From Yarrowia lipolytica (lineage: Eukaryota; Ascomycota; Dipodascomycetes; Dipodascales), in NCBI RefSeq assembly GCF_001761485.1, contig NC_090775.1, positions 3,231,001 to 3,295,000 of the forward strand: DNA of 64,000 nucleotides. The letters run 5' to 3'. Each line of letters starts with the position of its first letter. The stretch's first letter is position 1. The notes under the pieces were generated by a model. That model was not told the DNA's origin, made no database searches, and saw only the letters and a program-made list of their open reading frames with translations. This document shows positions 11,901 to 20,280 of this stretch, one piece after another. The position numbers and the translations under genes are program-made.

Positions 11901-11979
11901 GAACAGCCTGAGCATGACCGAGGCGCCCGTGCCTGTGGAGGATCTCAAAAACTACATGGATCCCAAGGAAAAGTTGTAA
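8956..11979 (+). CDS. STE23: Insulin-degrading-enzyme-type M16 metallopeptidase
   Basis: The protein has 1007 residues from the first ATG (8956); a second in-frame ATG at 9079 would give 966. Yeast Ste23 cleaves the a-factor precursor and is the orthologue of human IDE. The inverted zinc motif HFCEH is at residues 107-111 and the downstream glutamate cluster lies in DREIQAVDSE. Four M16 lobes are expected, and the C-terminal inactive half includes LRTKEQLGYVVFSG, the family's conserved hinge region. Residues 1-20 are hydrophobic (WLQWILAFSFALL), so the long form may be membrane- or organelle-directed while the short form begins MTVPFQVIES, just before the conserved domain. The C-terminus is EKL; human IDE ends in a peroxisome-type AKL. 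The frame is open upstream to a GTG at 8821, but there is no earlier ATG. Confidence 0.95.
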   Translation: MLTWLQWILAFSFALLTPTYITQTPDNATTPSLSPSYPPCNMTVPFQVIESSVDKPVTDDRQYRVITLANGLEALLIHDPDADRASAAMDVNVGSFSDPVGLPGLAHFCEHLLFMGTEKYPEENDYSTYLSEHSGSSNAYTASEETNYFFDVGHEYLEGAFDRFAQFFVAPLFAASAKDREIQAVDSENKKNLQNDMWRLFQLERSLSNPDHPYNRFSTGNYETLHTEPLEKGMDVREELLKFYKASYSSNIMKLVILGRESLDTLQSWVVEKLSSVVNTNATLPDYGVPLLTEGELGTLVKAKPIMDTKSIEVTFPVPDTREHWESHPGHYYSHLVGHEGPGSILFFLKNKGWVSSCSSGAVQVCRGAGVFTISCELTDAGMNHYKDVVVHIFEYLRMLRDEPVQEWIYDEMRDVALANFRFRQKENPSSTTSRLATVLQKNHLPRQYLLSSSLFRKYSPEVIQAFGRHFTTDNFKIFLVGQELEGLNQTEKWYGTQYSNDKIDADWMRRVKSAGRNPDLHLPAPNEFIPTDFSVPDKRAKEPQTHPTLLRNTDYVRLWHKRDDTFLVPKATVRIRLKNPIGHADPFNSVKTTLLIEVVTDLLLEFAYAAEIAGLKYGVLASRDGVEIDLNGYNHKLETLLERILLKIKNFDVDQSRFNIVKETVSKTYKNFGYNVPYAQVAHHSQYLLNDHTWTVQEKREKIEQLTREDIISFVPEFLRHLQVETLVVGNLAKEDAVSISQTISNVLKPAPLSPSQLVNPRSFLLPDSSAFHYDVDLEDKANVNSVIDYMVQVGKFSNIRTRALLEVLAQIGQEPSFNQLRTKEQLGYVVFSGIKSTRTTLLYRVLIQSEKTCSYLESRIENYLIEILGPMIRNMSEAEFDKHVAAVVAKKLEKRKNISEEASRYWSQIISGYYDFKQNFKDAEEIKTLKKADLVEFYDRYVDPASKLRSKLVINLKSQVTKDEGQIPNSVPIIDHAAFKNSLSMTEAPVPVEDLKNYMDPKEKL

Positions 11980-12414
11980 TTTAGCTATACTTAGAGAGGT
12001 GGTACTACAGTACACAGGAGGATACACAGGGGAGGATACACACACTGTCATCATATTACGTCATATTACTATAGCATATTCGCATGCAACATATACAGAT
12101 TAGTCAAAAAATTATTGGTAGACCTGGGACTATAGAAGTTTTAACTGGGTGTACTTGTACGAGTAGCTCGAATTGTGCGAAAGCTATCAATGCCGTCTAT
12201 GTCATGCTATAGAAGCCCCATTCATTACATGGCCATACCATAACTGTGCCGAAGATATACAGCTATTCATATGTCTCTTGTACTGGTGTTGCTATAGCGA
12301 GTGATTTGGTGCTTCCAAATTAATGTAAGTCTCGTATTGCTGTCACTCAGTTCTGATAAATACATCTTGTACGGAAAGGATTATTATATGATAATATTGG
12401 TAGCTATAGTCAGT
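11980..12414. other. Convergent 3' region
   Basis: This region lies between the STE23 stop and the PaiB-like gene stop. It is AT-rich with a repeated word (GAGGATACACA near 12017 and 12032) and one GTACTTGTAC-type word near 12153. No gene was seen. Confidence 0.6.
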
Positions 12415-13125
12415 TTATCGCTTAGCGAGTCGCTCTGCTCGTCGTTCACAAGCGTGCTTCACGCAATCGCTCATCTCCTGGTTGCCGTCCTTTGCAAAGC
12501 CTTCAATGACTCCGTCCTTGTCTCCGCAACCCATCTTTTCCTGGGACATTTTGAACTTTCCCTCCTGCTTGGTGATTTTGATCTCGATACCAATAATCTT
12601 GGGAAGTAGTTTCTCCAGGTGGCTATCAGAGGCATCAGACACCTTCCATTTCGATCCGGCTAGCGCTTCCTGCTCATCGACAAGCTGGTTAAGCTGGTCC
12701 ATCAGGAAAGCTCGGGTGGTCTCGTCTTTCTCGTAGAAGACCTTGACTTTTCCGTAGCACTGGACTGAGGCGAAGTTCCATGTAGGCACCACGTCGCCGG
12801 TAGATGGCTTGGTTTCAACGTAATACTTGGGAGGCACGTAGGCCTGGGTGTGGGTGAAGGCAACGAGGGCGTCAGGATCTCCGGACTTGGAGGCGTGGAT
12901 CAGCTGTTTGGCTTGGGGGTTGATTCGATGCATGTGGGCTCGAAGGGTGCCATATTCGCCATGCTCGGGGCCGGTAACAAGAGTGAAGGGGATGTAGTTA
13001 GCCTGCAGAGGTAGAGTGGCGGTATCGTCCTGAAGGTGGGTGATGAGAGTGCCCAGGGCCTCAGCCTTGATGAGCTTCTGCTGGACCTCCAGGTCGGGCT
13101 CGTTGTAGTAGGGAGGAATGTACAT
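12415..13125 (-). CDS. PaiB-family FMN-binding protein
   Basis: This 236-residue protein starts MYIPPYYNEPD, the PaiB hallmark. It continues with a split-barrel flavin-binding fold: LQANYIPFTLV, YGTLRAHMHRINPQ and the block YVPPKYYVETKPSTGDVVPTWNF, of which the last part, VPTWN, is strongly family-typical. PaiB was named for a Bacillus regulator of protease and sporulation genes; fungal members are small soluble proteins of unproven function, probably FMN or heme binding. The C-terminal tail is very charged (KHACERRAERLAKR). A TATA box (13178..13184) lies 53 bp upstream of the ATG. The function assignment is by family only. Confidence 0.85.
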   Translation of the reverse strand: MYIPPYYNEPDLEVQQKLIKAEALGTLITHLQDDTATLPLQANYIPFTLVTGPEHGEYGTLRAHMHRINPQAKQLIHASKSGDPDALVAFTHTQAYVPPKYYVETKPSTGDVVPTWNFASVQCYGKVKVFYEKDETTRAFLMDQLNQLVDEQEALAGSKWKVSDASDSHLEKLLPKIIGIEIKITKQEGKFKMSQEKMGCGDKDGVIEGFAKDGNQEMSDCVKHACERRAERLAKR

Positions 13126-13177
13126 GTTGATGTAGTGGGTGAGTGTTTGTGTTGATTGTAAGAGGAGAGAGTAGTGC

Positions 13178-13184
13178 TATATAA
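13178..13184 (-). promoter_or_regulatory. TATA box of PaiB-like gene
   Basis: A TTATATA core on the minus strand lies 53 bp before the ATG at 13125. Confidence 0.6.
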
Positions 13185-14202
13185 GCAATTGGGGTTAGCC
13201 GCTTGGAGATGTTCTGAGTCAATGACAAGAGTAAATGACCCTTATTTTGTTTTTTGATCAAAGGCCGGTCTGTCAGTAACAAGCTTCACTCGATGACCTA
13301 AATATGTGGCTAAAGAGGCTAAAAAGAAGTTACGATAAGCCACCTGAGGAGACCAAATGGTTGCAAAGATAACTTGTTTGATGAGCAGCAGGTAAAAGGT
13401 ACGAAGTGATTGGATCTTTCTGGTGGATTATGCATCCGTTGATACCCCTCATACTCGCTACATGTTCCTCTATTGTCCTGATAAGCCTCCTCATCGTTCC
13501 CCACACGCAAACAGTCATGCAGGACATTGCTTAATCAGGAAGTTATTGCCGGTGGGAGACCAATCACAGAGTTGGCATTAACGCGAAACACACTTAGGGG
13601 TGGGAAGGAATCTCAGGTGAAGTCGCCGCATAACGAGGCCCAGACCATGCAAGCTGACACGGCCCTCACGTGACCAGAGTCATTTCTCGATGAGTAATCC
13701 TAAAATGACTCAGATTTACGATTGACTCAGTGATAATTCTTGTTGACTCGGTGTTTTCTTAACCAGTTTGACCCGGATCAGTCAGACCATACAACTATCC
13801 AGCCTCGGTATCCCCTTATGGCTCAAGTCCGCCAGGTGGAGATAGCGGAAACAGGATCGATGAGCAAAAGCGGTGACCGAAAAAATGCAGAGATGCATCC
13901 GGACGAGAGAGCGGTGGTGGGCGGGATGCGGTGGTCAAGCGGAAGCTCTACGAAGAAGCTACTGTGCTGAAGAAGCCACTGTACTGTGGGGGAGGCGGGT
14001 CACTGGAGGTGGGTCATGCAGGCTACAGTTCGTACGAGAGTAGAAGTAATTTGTTAGTTTTTGATTGTGGCATTAGTTGAGAGTTAGTGATGAGAACAGT
14101 CTATCAAGAAAAAAAACCCACCAACTACTCATCTCCTACTCAGTGGTTTTATTGTGAGGGTTTCCCCGAATCGGGGGTTGTGGGCGTGACCCAGCGACAT
14201 GT

Positions 14203-14235
14203 GCAAGTACCGGTACATGTACTTCTTGTACTTGC
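14203..14235. repeat. Inverted repeat built from GTACTTGC words
   Basis: GCAAGTAC (14203..14210) is the exact reverse complement of GTACTTGC (14228..14235), with a 17-nt spacer that itself contains GGTACATGTAC. Confidence 0.8.
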
Positions 14236-16697
14236 CCTGTTATCGGTGAGTCCTTTTGGAGCCGTTAGTCCGGACAACTATACAAGTACTGATACAAGTA
14301 CAAGTGGGCCTGTGTGTTCGATTCACCTCAACTTCATGATTATGCATTTACAACATAACAAGTACTTGTAAACTCCCCGGATGCACTTTTTTTGCCCTCG
14401 AATTATGCTCAGATGGTACGGGTACGAGTACTTGTGCATATATTACATATGAAGCATTCTTGTCCATACCTACCTACCCCTACTCGCACACAGATGTTGT
14501 CCATCCTTTTTTATGAGACTCCATCCAAAATAGAGTTTCGTTCAATCCACCTGTGAGGATCGGTGCGGGTGCTTCAGTCTCTCTCTCTGGCTACCAGTGT
14601 GCACATATTCTTATTTCAACCACCCATGCACGTCCTTCCCTTGTGCAGATTGATGCATTGATGCATCATTCTCGACCTTTGCCCCATGAGCACTTTGTGC
14701 TCATATTATTTCCACATGACCAGTCAGTTGGGCTCAGCCCAACTCCCTTTGCGTCGCGAGTATATAAACACCTTACATCCTGTATTGTAATGCATCGATT
14801 TTAGTACTTGTGTTTTCTAAGGAAAGTCACCAGTCTGTCGACAGCACCGTCAGGAGCTCTCACATTCGCGCCTCCAGCACTAGGGCGATAGCCCTAATGC
14901 CCTACAACCCACTCCTTTCCCTCCTCTCGACAAGCACCAATACTATCGTACTGCTGATTGTGTAACGTTCTGAAGCTTCCGCTACAGTCGGTTACCCCAC
15001 CTGGTATTTGTGTGTGTTCCACACACATAATTACCATACATACACTGTCTATCACCACGGCCTCACTTTATCCAAACGCTCTGTGGGCAGCATCTACAGT
15101 AACTTGTACAAGTAAGCTTAAGCAACAGATCAAACAAAAGGGCTCACGGACTGGGAAAGTTCAACGTTTTATCGTGGGCGAAGACGTTGGCAGGCACTGC
15201 TTGTTGAATAACAAGCTGTACCTCTGCAATTAAACATTCAGTCATACAGCGACTATACTCCTCATGTGCAATTGTCTAACCGCAACGTTGAACTATTTCC
15301 GACGAGATTGACCGCGCACATCTATGCAGCAGCTAAAATGGCACCTTGTCCTGAGTACGATACTGTACACGATGGGGTTGCAGGTTAACCTACCAGCATG
15401 CGAGGAACTTGTGTGTTGAGTAGGCAATCTGAACAAAGCAACTTGTTTATCTACAGAGGTAGTGTCCCTGGGTACAGTGTCACTGGATACAGTGTGTACA
15501 TTTACTGCTGTATGTGGACTTTTGGGCATATTATCCGTTTTGCCATCATGTTGCCATATTTTCTCTCGTCAGTTTTAGCACCTGTCACGAACGAAAGAGA
15601 TAGATGAAGGCTAATATAATATCCCGCCATGTGTATCGTGGCCACGTTGATTCTGCCATTCCATATATGCTGTAACTCCGACCACTCACAACACTGTGTC
15701 TTATCAGTCCCACCTTGCTCACAGATGCCTGCTGTGTTGTAATTATAATGGCCGGGCGAAAGGGTACGGACGTGCGGCGATAATTTTGCAGAAATTCGGA
15801 CCAAGATGCGGCGGTCCTTTTTTCTCTTTTTTTCCCGTTTTTTTCTTGATCTGGGTTTCAGGTGCGCTAATTCGCTGCGACATTAGTCTTCAGCTGGAAG
15901 CAAGTGAAAAATAGGGCAGGATGGACCAAGGCGTCAAGTATGTTTGCGAGCGGGTCTGAGATTGGAAGAGGCGGAAACTGGGTTGCGGCGTGTCAAGGCG
16001 GCACGTCCAATTAGTGCAACGGCAACCCCAGGTTTGTGGGTAGTTGATGAATGTGACAGAGCTCGCACGGTTACAGTATTACCTCAATCTATGATTTCGT
16101 TAGGCAGAATTATTGATTTTTCGCCTGCCACCTACAGCTGACACTAACTGATGTCATACCTCAACGTTATTGGTCAATGTTTTTCCGGGCCTACTACTGT
16201 ACATGTACTCTGCTTGTAATTACACCTGTTACATGTCGAGATTTGCTGTGGTGTCTCGTCTTAACGTCAGGTATCGTACTCGTAGCTATACTGGTGCACC
16301 ATTATGACGCCCCTTCTCGGCTAGTAATACCGCCCGTATGAGACGCTAGTGGTCGACGAGATTAAAAGCGCCGCACACCCGGCACACCGGTCCTGTCGTC
16401 CCTTCTCTCACATAATTACTTATACCCATGTATCTCCCCGCTTATCATTTTCGATTTCCCTTCACCTTACATTACAACAGTACATTTGAGACTGCCGCCT
16501 GCCTCTGCCTTGGTTCCTCTCTCTGCACACTCGCATCAAAGCACCACCACCCACGAAGAAAAAAAAAAACAGCCTTTAGAGCCAAGAGAGCCCAAAAAGC
16601 CTAACTTAAAGTTTACATTGCCTCGAGCTCTGTCATATCCCACCACAAGCGCATAGTCCCCATCATCCACACAATCGGACCTCTTCGACCCGCAAAC

Positions 16698-18446
16698 ATG
16701 CTCCGTCTCCGTCCAGCCGTCCGAGCGGTCTCCGTGGCTCGAAGCGTCGCTCTGACTCGCTCATTGCACGTCTCCGTCGCCAAGTTCAACAAAATCGAGG
16801 GAACCGCCCCCGCAGGTCTGCCCAAAGAGGTGAAGCAAACCGCTGGCCACCAGGGACACCACCAGGAGATCCCTAAGCCCGATGAGAACCACCCCCGACG
16901 AAAGAAGTTTCACTTCTGGCGATCATTGTGGCGCCTGACCTACCTTTCGGCCATTGCTTCTCTGGGATACATTGGCTACCGAATCTACGTCATTCGAAAC
17001 CCCTCCGACCAGTTGCCCGCCGACCCCTCCAAGAAGACCCTGGTGGTGCTGGGTTCCGGCTGGGGCTCCGTCTCCTTCCTCAAGAAGCTCGATACTTCTA
17101 ACTACAACGTCATTGTCGTCTCTCCCCGAAACTACTTCCTGTTCACCCCTCTACTGCCCTCTTGTCCCACCGGAACCATTGAGCACCGATCCATTATGGA
17201 GCCCATCCGAGGCATCATTCGACACAAGCAGGCCGAATGCCAGTACCTCGAGGCTGATGCTACCAAGATTGACCACGAGAAGCGAATTGTGACCATCCGA
17301 TCCGCCGTCTCTGAGAACTCCAAGGAGGAGGTCATCAAGGAGATCCCCTTCGACTATCTTGTTGTCGGTGTTGGCGCCATGTCCTCCACCTTTGGTATCC
17401 CCGGTGTCCAGGAGAACGCTTGCTTCCTCAAGGAGATCCCCGACGCCCAGCAGATTCGACGAACCCTCATGGATTGCATTGAGAAGGCCCAATTCGAGAA
17501 GGACCCTGAGGTCCGAAAGCGACTTCTGCACACTGTCGTTGTTGGAGGTGGCCCTACCGGTGTCGAGTTCGCTGCCGAGCTCCAGGACTTCTTCGAGGAC
17601 GATCTCCGAAAGTGGATCCCCGATATCCGAGACGATTTCAAGGTTACTCTTGTCGAGGCTCTCCCCAACGTTCTGCCCTCTTTCTCCAAGAAGCTCATTG
17701 ACTACACCGAGAAAACCTTCTCTGACGAGAAGATCTCCATTCTGACCAAGACCATGGTTAAGTCTGTTGACGAGAATGTGATCCGAGCCGAGCAGACCAA
17801 GGGTGACGGTACTAAGGAGACCCTTGAGATGCCTTACGGAACTCTTGTGTGGGCCACCGGTAACACTGTGCGACCTGTTGTTCGAGAGCTCATGTCCAAG
17901 ATCCCTGCTCAGAAGGGCTCCCGACGAGGTCTTCTTGTCAACGAGTACCTTGTTGTTGAGGGTACCGAGGGCATCTGGGCTCTTGGTGACTGTTCTGCCA
18001 CCAAGTACGCACCCACTGCCCAGGTTGCCTCCCAGGAGGGATCCTACCTTGCTAACCTGCTCAACGGCATTGCTAAGACCGAGGACCTCAACAACGAGAT
18101 CACCAACCTCGAGAAGCAGTCGGAGCACACCTTTGACGAGCAGGAGCGAAAGAACATCTTTGCTCAACTCGAGTCCAAGTCCCGAAAGCTGCGACGATCC
18201 AGAGCCATGCTGCCCTTCGAGTACTCTCACCAGGGTTCTCTGGCCTACATTGGTTCCGACCGAGCCGTTGCCGACCTGTCCTTCAACTTCTGGGGTATCA
18301 TGAACTGGTCTTCCGGAGGAACCATGACCTACTACTTCTGGCGATCCGCCTACGTGTCCATGTGCTTCTCCATGCGAAACAAGATTCTTGTTTGCATTGA
18401 TTGGATGAAGGTCCGAGTCTTCGGCCGTGATATCTCTCGAGAATAA
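16698..18446 (+). CDS. NDH2: External alternative (type II) NADH:ubiquinone oxidoreductase
   Basis: This is a 582-residue single-polypeptide, rotenone-insensitive NADH dehydrogenase that oxidises NADH and reduces ubiquinone without proton pumping. Residues 1 to about 30 form a basic presequence. A hydrophobic anchor (about residues 78-99) precedes the catalytic part, consistent with the enzyme facing the intermembrane space. Two dinucleotide-binding motifs are visible: LGSGWGSVSFLK (FAD, about residues 118-129) and VVGGGPTGVEFAAEL (NADH). The C-terminal block includes FEYSHQGSLAYIG and ends with a Trp/Tyr-rich membrane-surface segment. The sequence agrees with my memory of Y. lipolytica NDH2, known as the only alternative NADH dehydrogenase of that species. 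The leader contains an oligo-A run at 16559..16570. Confidence 0.97.
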   Translation: MLRLRPAVRAVSVARSVALTRSLHVSVAKFNKIEGTAPAGLPKEVKQTAGHQGHHQEIPKPDENHPRRKKFHFWRSLWRLTYLSAIASLGYIGYRIYVIRNPSDQLPADPSKKTLVVLGSGWGSVSFLKKLDTSNYNVIVVSPRNYFLFTPLLPSCPTGTIEHRSIMEPIRGIIRHKQAECQYLEADATKIDHEKRIVTIRSAVSENSKEEVIKEIPFDYLVVGVGAMSSTFGIPGVQENACFLKEIPDAQQIRRTLMDCIEKAQFEKDPEVRKRLLHTVVVGGGPTGVEFAAELQDFFEDDLRKWIPDIRDDFKVTLVEALPNVLPSFSKKLIDYTEKTFSDEKISILTKTMVKSVDENVIRAEQTKGDGTKETLEMPYGTLVWATGNTVRPVVRELMSKIPAQKGSRRGLLVNEYLVVEGTEGIWALGDCSATKYAPTAQVASQEGSYLANLLNGIAKTEDLNNEITNLEKQSEHTFDEQERKNIFAQLESKSRKLRRSRAMLPFEYSHQGSLAYIGSDRAVADLSFNFWGIMNWSSGGTMTYYFWRSAYVSMCFSMRNKILVCIDWMKVRVFGRDISRE

Positions 18447-18850
18447 GCGCATAAACCTATACAATAAATTTTAGATTGACAGTACAACTGAGGGCTGTAA
18501 TGAGTAAGAGTGGTATCACTTGGTTGTATTTGACGGAACAGTTGTATACAATTATAAAGAGTTGCAGCTTCTCCATCTGCAGTATTGCTGTAAGCATGTT
18601 TGTGGAAGGTTTCATACTGAACAGAATCCCTCGTATAAGTGAACCCCAAAGCCAATGTTTTAGAGGCATTGAGACATAAGACTGCATGTTTCTTTTTGCT
18701 CATTTCACTTCTATATTTCTTTTTTGTGTCTGCCACTTCTGTATAATTCATTTCAATCAACACAATAGAGTTCCATAAGGCGTGTGGTGCATATTGTCAA
18801 CTGTGGATACCTGTTCGTACAATACGTGAACATACTAACACACACCACAA
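18447..18850. other. NDH2 3' region and promoter of next gene
   Basis: A 404-bp AT-rich spacer with no gene. An ACACACCACAA leader precedes the ATG at 18851. Confidence 0.6.
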
Positions 18851-19987
18851 ATGATCACGAAAAGGCTACTGCGGTTCCTGCTGGGGCCTAGTTTTGCCAC
18901 CAATGAGAATACAGAAACAGAATCTCTTGCTCTCAACCACGAATTGCTCAACGCCAAACACAAGATTCTCAACAGCTATGGACGGTCTTCCCTGGAGGCC
19001 GAGAAGATTGTACCTCCTCCTACTTCAGCCGCTGATCTGGACGCTCTGCTTGATCCTGCCGAATCAAACGACTATGTCGACAAGTGGATGCGAGCCTGGG
19101 AACTCGGTATTATCCCTGAGGGGATTGTTAGAGGTATAGAGATGATGGGCATGTGGCCCCTGGAGGTATCTTGGGCTAGATACCACACAATTGGCAGATC
19201 CGGAGGACAAACATACTGGCAACTACTGAAGGGAACTATCCACAGCGGCAATCCGTTCCCCGGATTCATGGCTTCCCTGGCGCAGAGTATGGTGGAGGAA
19301 GCTATCTCAGACCAACCGGACGCAGGCTCGTATACGTGGGAGAACGGGACCATGGTCAAAAGCGAACACAAAATCAACATCATAAGCGTGCTCAAGGGCA
19401 ACCACACAATGGCTGAAATCATCCCCTTTGCCCTGAAACACTTCACGGCCTGCATCATGTCATTCCCCTTCTTCTACTACTCCTCCATGCAGATTTTGGG
19501 GGTGTACAACAACGTCGACACCCCCAACAACTCGCCCTGGGGCCCGTCTATTGCCTGGCTGCAGAATTTCTACAACCCCTGGACTCCAGCTCTACCCAAT
19601 GTCGGAGTCATGGCCGTCTGGCATGTATCCAACTACTTTCTTGGTCTGGTGGGTCGAACGCATCTGGCTGAAATCAACAAGTCTCACGGACAAATGGGAC
19701 CCGAAGTGGCCCATCATATGCCTCCATTTGCGGTTTTATATGAGAACTTCCTTCGATCATCCTTCATCATGAGATGCATGACTTCCAATCTGTTTGGTTT
19801 CTTCTTTTTCCGGTTTGCTGTCGGCAAATCTTTTGGGGATGACCTGCAGATTGATTTCCCAGATCTCTGCGGCGCTATTGCTGTTGATACCGTGGTTAGA
19901 TGTGGTATCAACCACTTGTACATTCTGTCCACCTGGATTATTGAGAGATCTGTTTACGGGGCTGACACAGAGGAGGAGGAGACGTAA
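18851..19987 (+). CDS. Unrecognised multi-helix membrane-type protein
   Basis: I do not recognise this 378-residue protein. It starts MITKRLLRFLLG, a short basic-hydrophobic segment that could act as a mitochondrial or membrane signal. Residues 20-80 are polar. The rest has four hydrophobic stretches: around IIPFALKHFTACIMSFPFF, VGVMAVWHVSNYFLGLVG, MRCMTSNLFGFFFFRFAVG and VRCGINHLYILSTWII. The C-terminus is acidic (ADTEEEET). Codon use looks like its neighbours, and the ATG context is good (CACAAATG). The layout would suit an organelle outer- or inner-membrane protein, but no family motif supports a function. Confidence 0.8.
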   Translation: MITKRLLRFLLGPSFATNENTETESLALNHELLNAKHKILNSYGRSSLEAEKIVPPPTSAADLDALLDPAESNDYVDKWMRAWELGIIPEGIVRGIEMMGMWPLEVSWARYHTIGRSGGQTYWQLLKGTIHSGNPFPGFMASLAQSMVEEAISDQPDAGSYTWENGTMVKSEHKINIISVLKGNHTMAEIIPFALKHFTACIMSFPFFYYSSMQILGVYNNVDTPNNSPWGPSIAWLQNFYNPWTPALPNVGVMAVWHVSNYFLGLVGRTHLAEINKSHGQMGPEVAHHMPPFAVLYENFLRSSFIMRCMTSNLFGFFFFRFAVGKSFGDDLQIDFPDLCGAIAVDTVVRCGINHLYILSTWIIERSVYGADTEEEET

Positions 19988-20280
19988 ATGTACATAGGTC
20001 TACATCGCTACATAGTTGCATTATTTATTTGGTATTCAAGAAAGAGAGACATTTTTTTCCCCTTTGAACTGGTGTGCTCGTTTGTTGCATTTGTACATCA
20101 GGAAACGCGTTTCCCTTCGTCATTCCACATTTTAAAACATCACACTCTTATCCTTAATGACCATCCTAAACGGTACATGTTGCTTAATAATCAAACCCTA
20201 ATAACAAGAATATGCATGGCTGGACTCCCCGGCCAAATTCGTCCAGTACACATCTTTTACACCAGCAACAACCAAACACA

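Larger units (their letters stand above)
13126..16697. other. 3.6-kb gene desert upstream of NDH2
   Basis: No open frame above 100 codons has coding character. The region holds the promoters of the PaiB-like gene and NDH2, a dense cluster of GTACTTGTAC-type words (14203..14370), inverted repeats at 14165..14177 (CCCCGA/TCGGGG) and 14203..14235 (GCAAGTAC/GTACTTGC), and a GC hairpin followed by T-runs at 15798..15848. The segment just before NDH2 is C/T-rich. Confidence 0.55.

Noticed and set aside
14300-14335. TTCGATTC word as a possible tRNA T-arm
   Set aside because: No stem pairing or box A around it.
17151-18464. 437-codon minus-strand open frame opposite NDH2
   Set aside because: It mirrors the codon bias of NDH2, has no domain, and the plus strand encodes a well-known enzyme.
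20212-20280. N-terminal 23-residue extension of CTI6
   Set aside because: In frame, but the downstream ATG has the better context and the extension is low-complexity.
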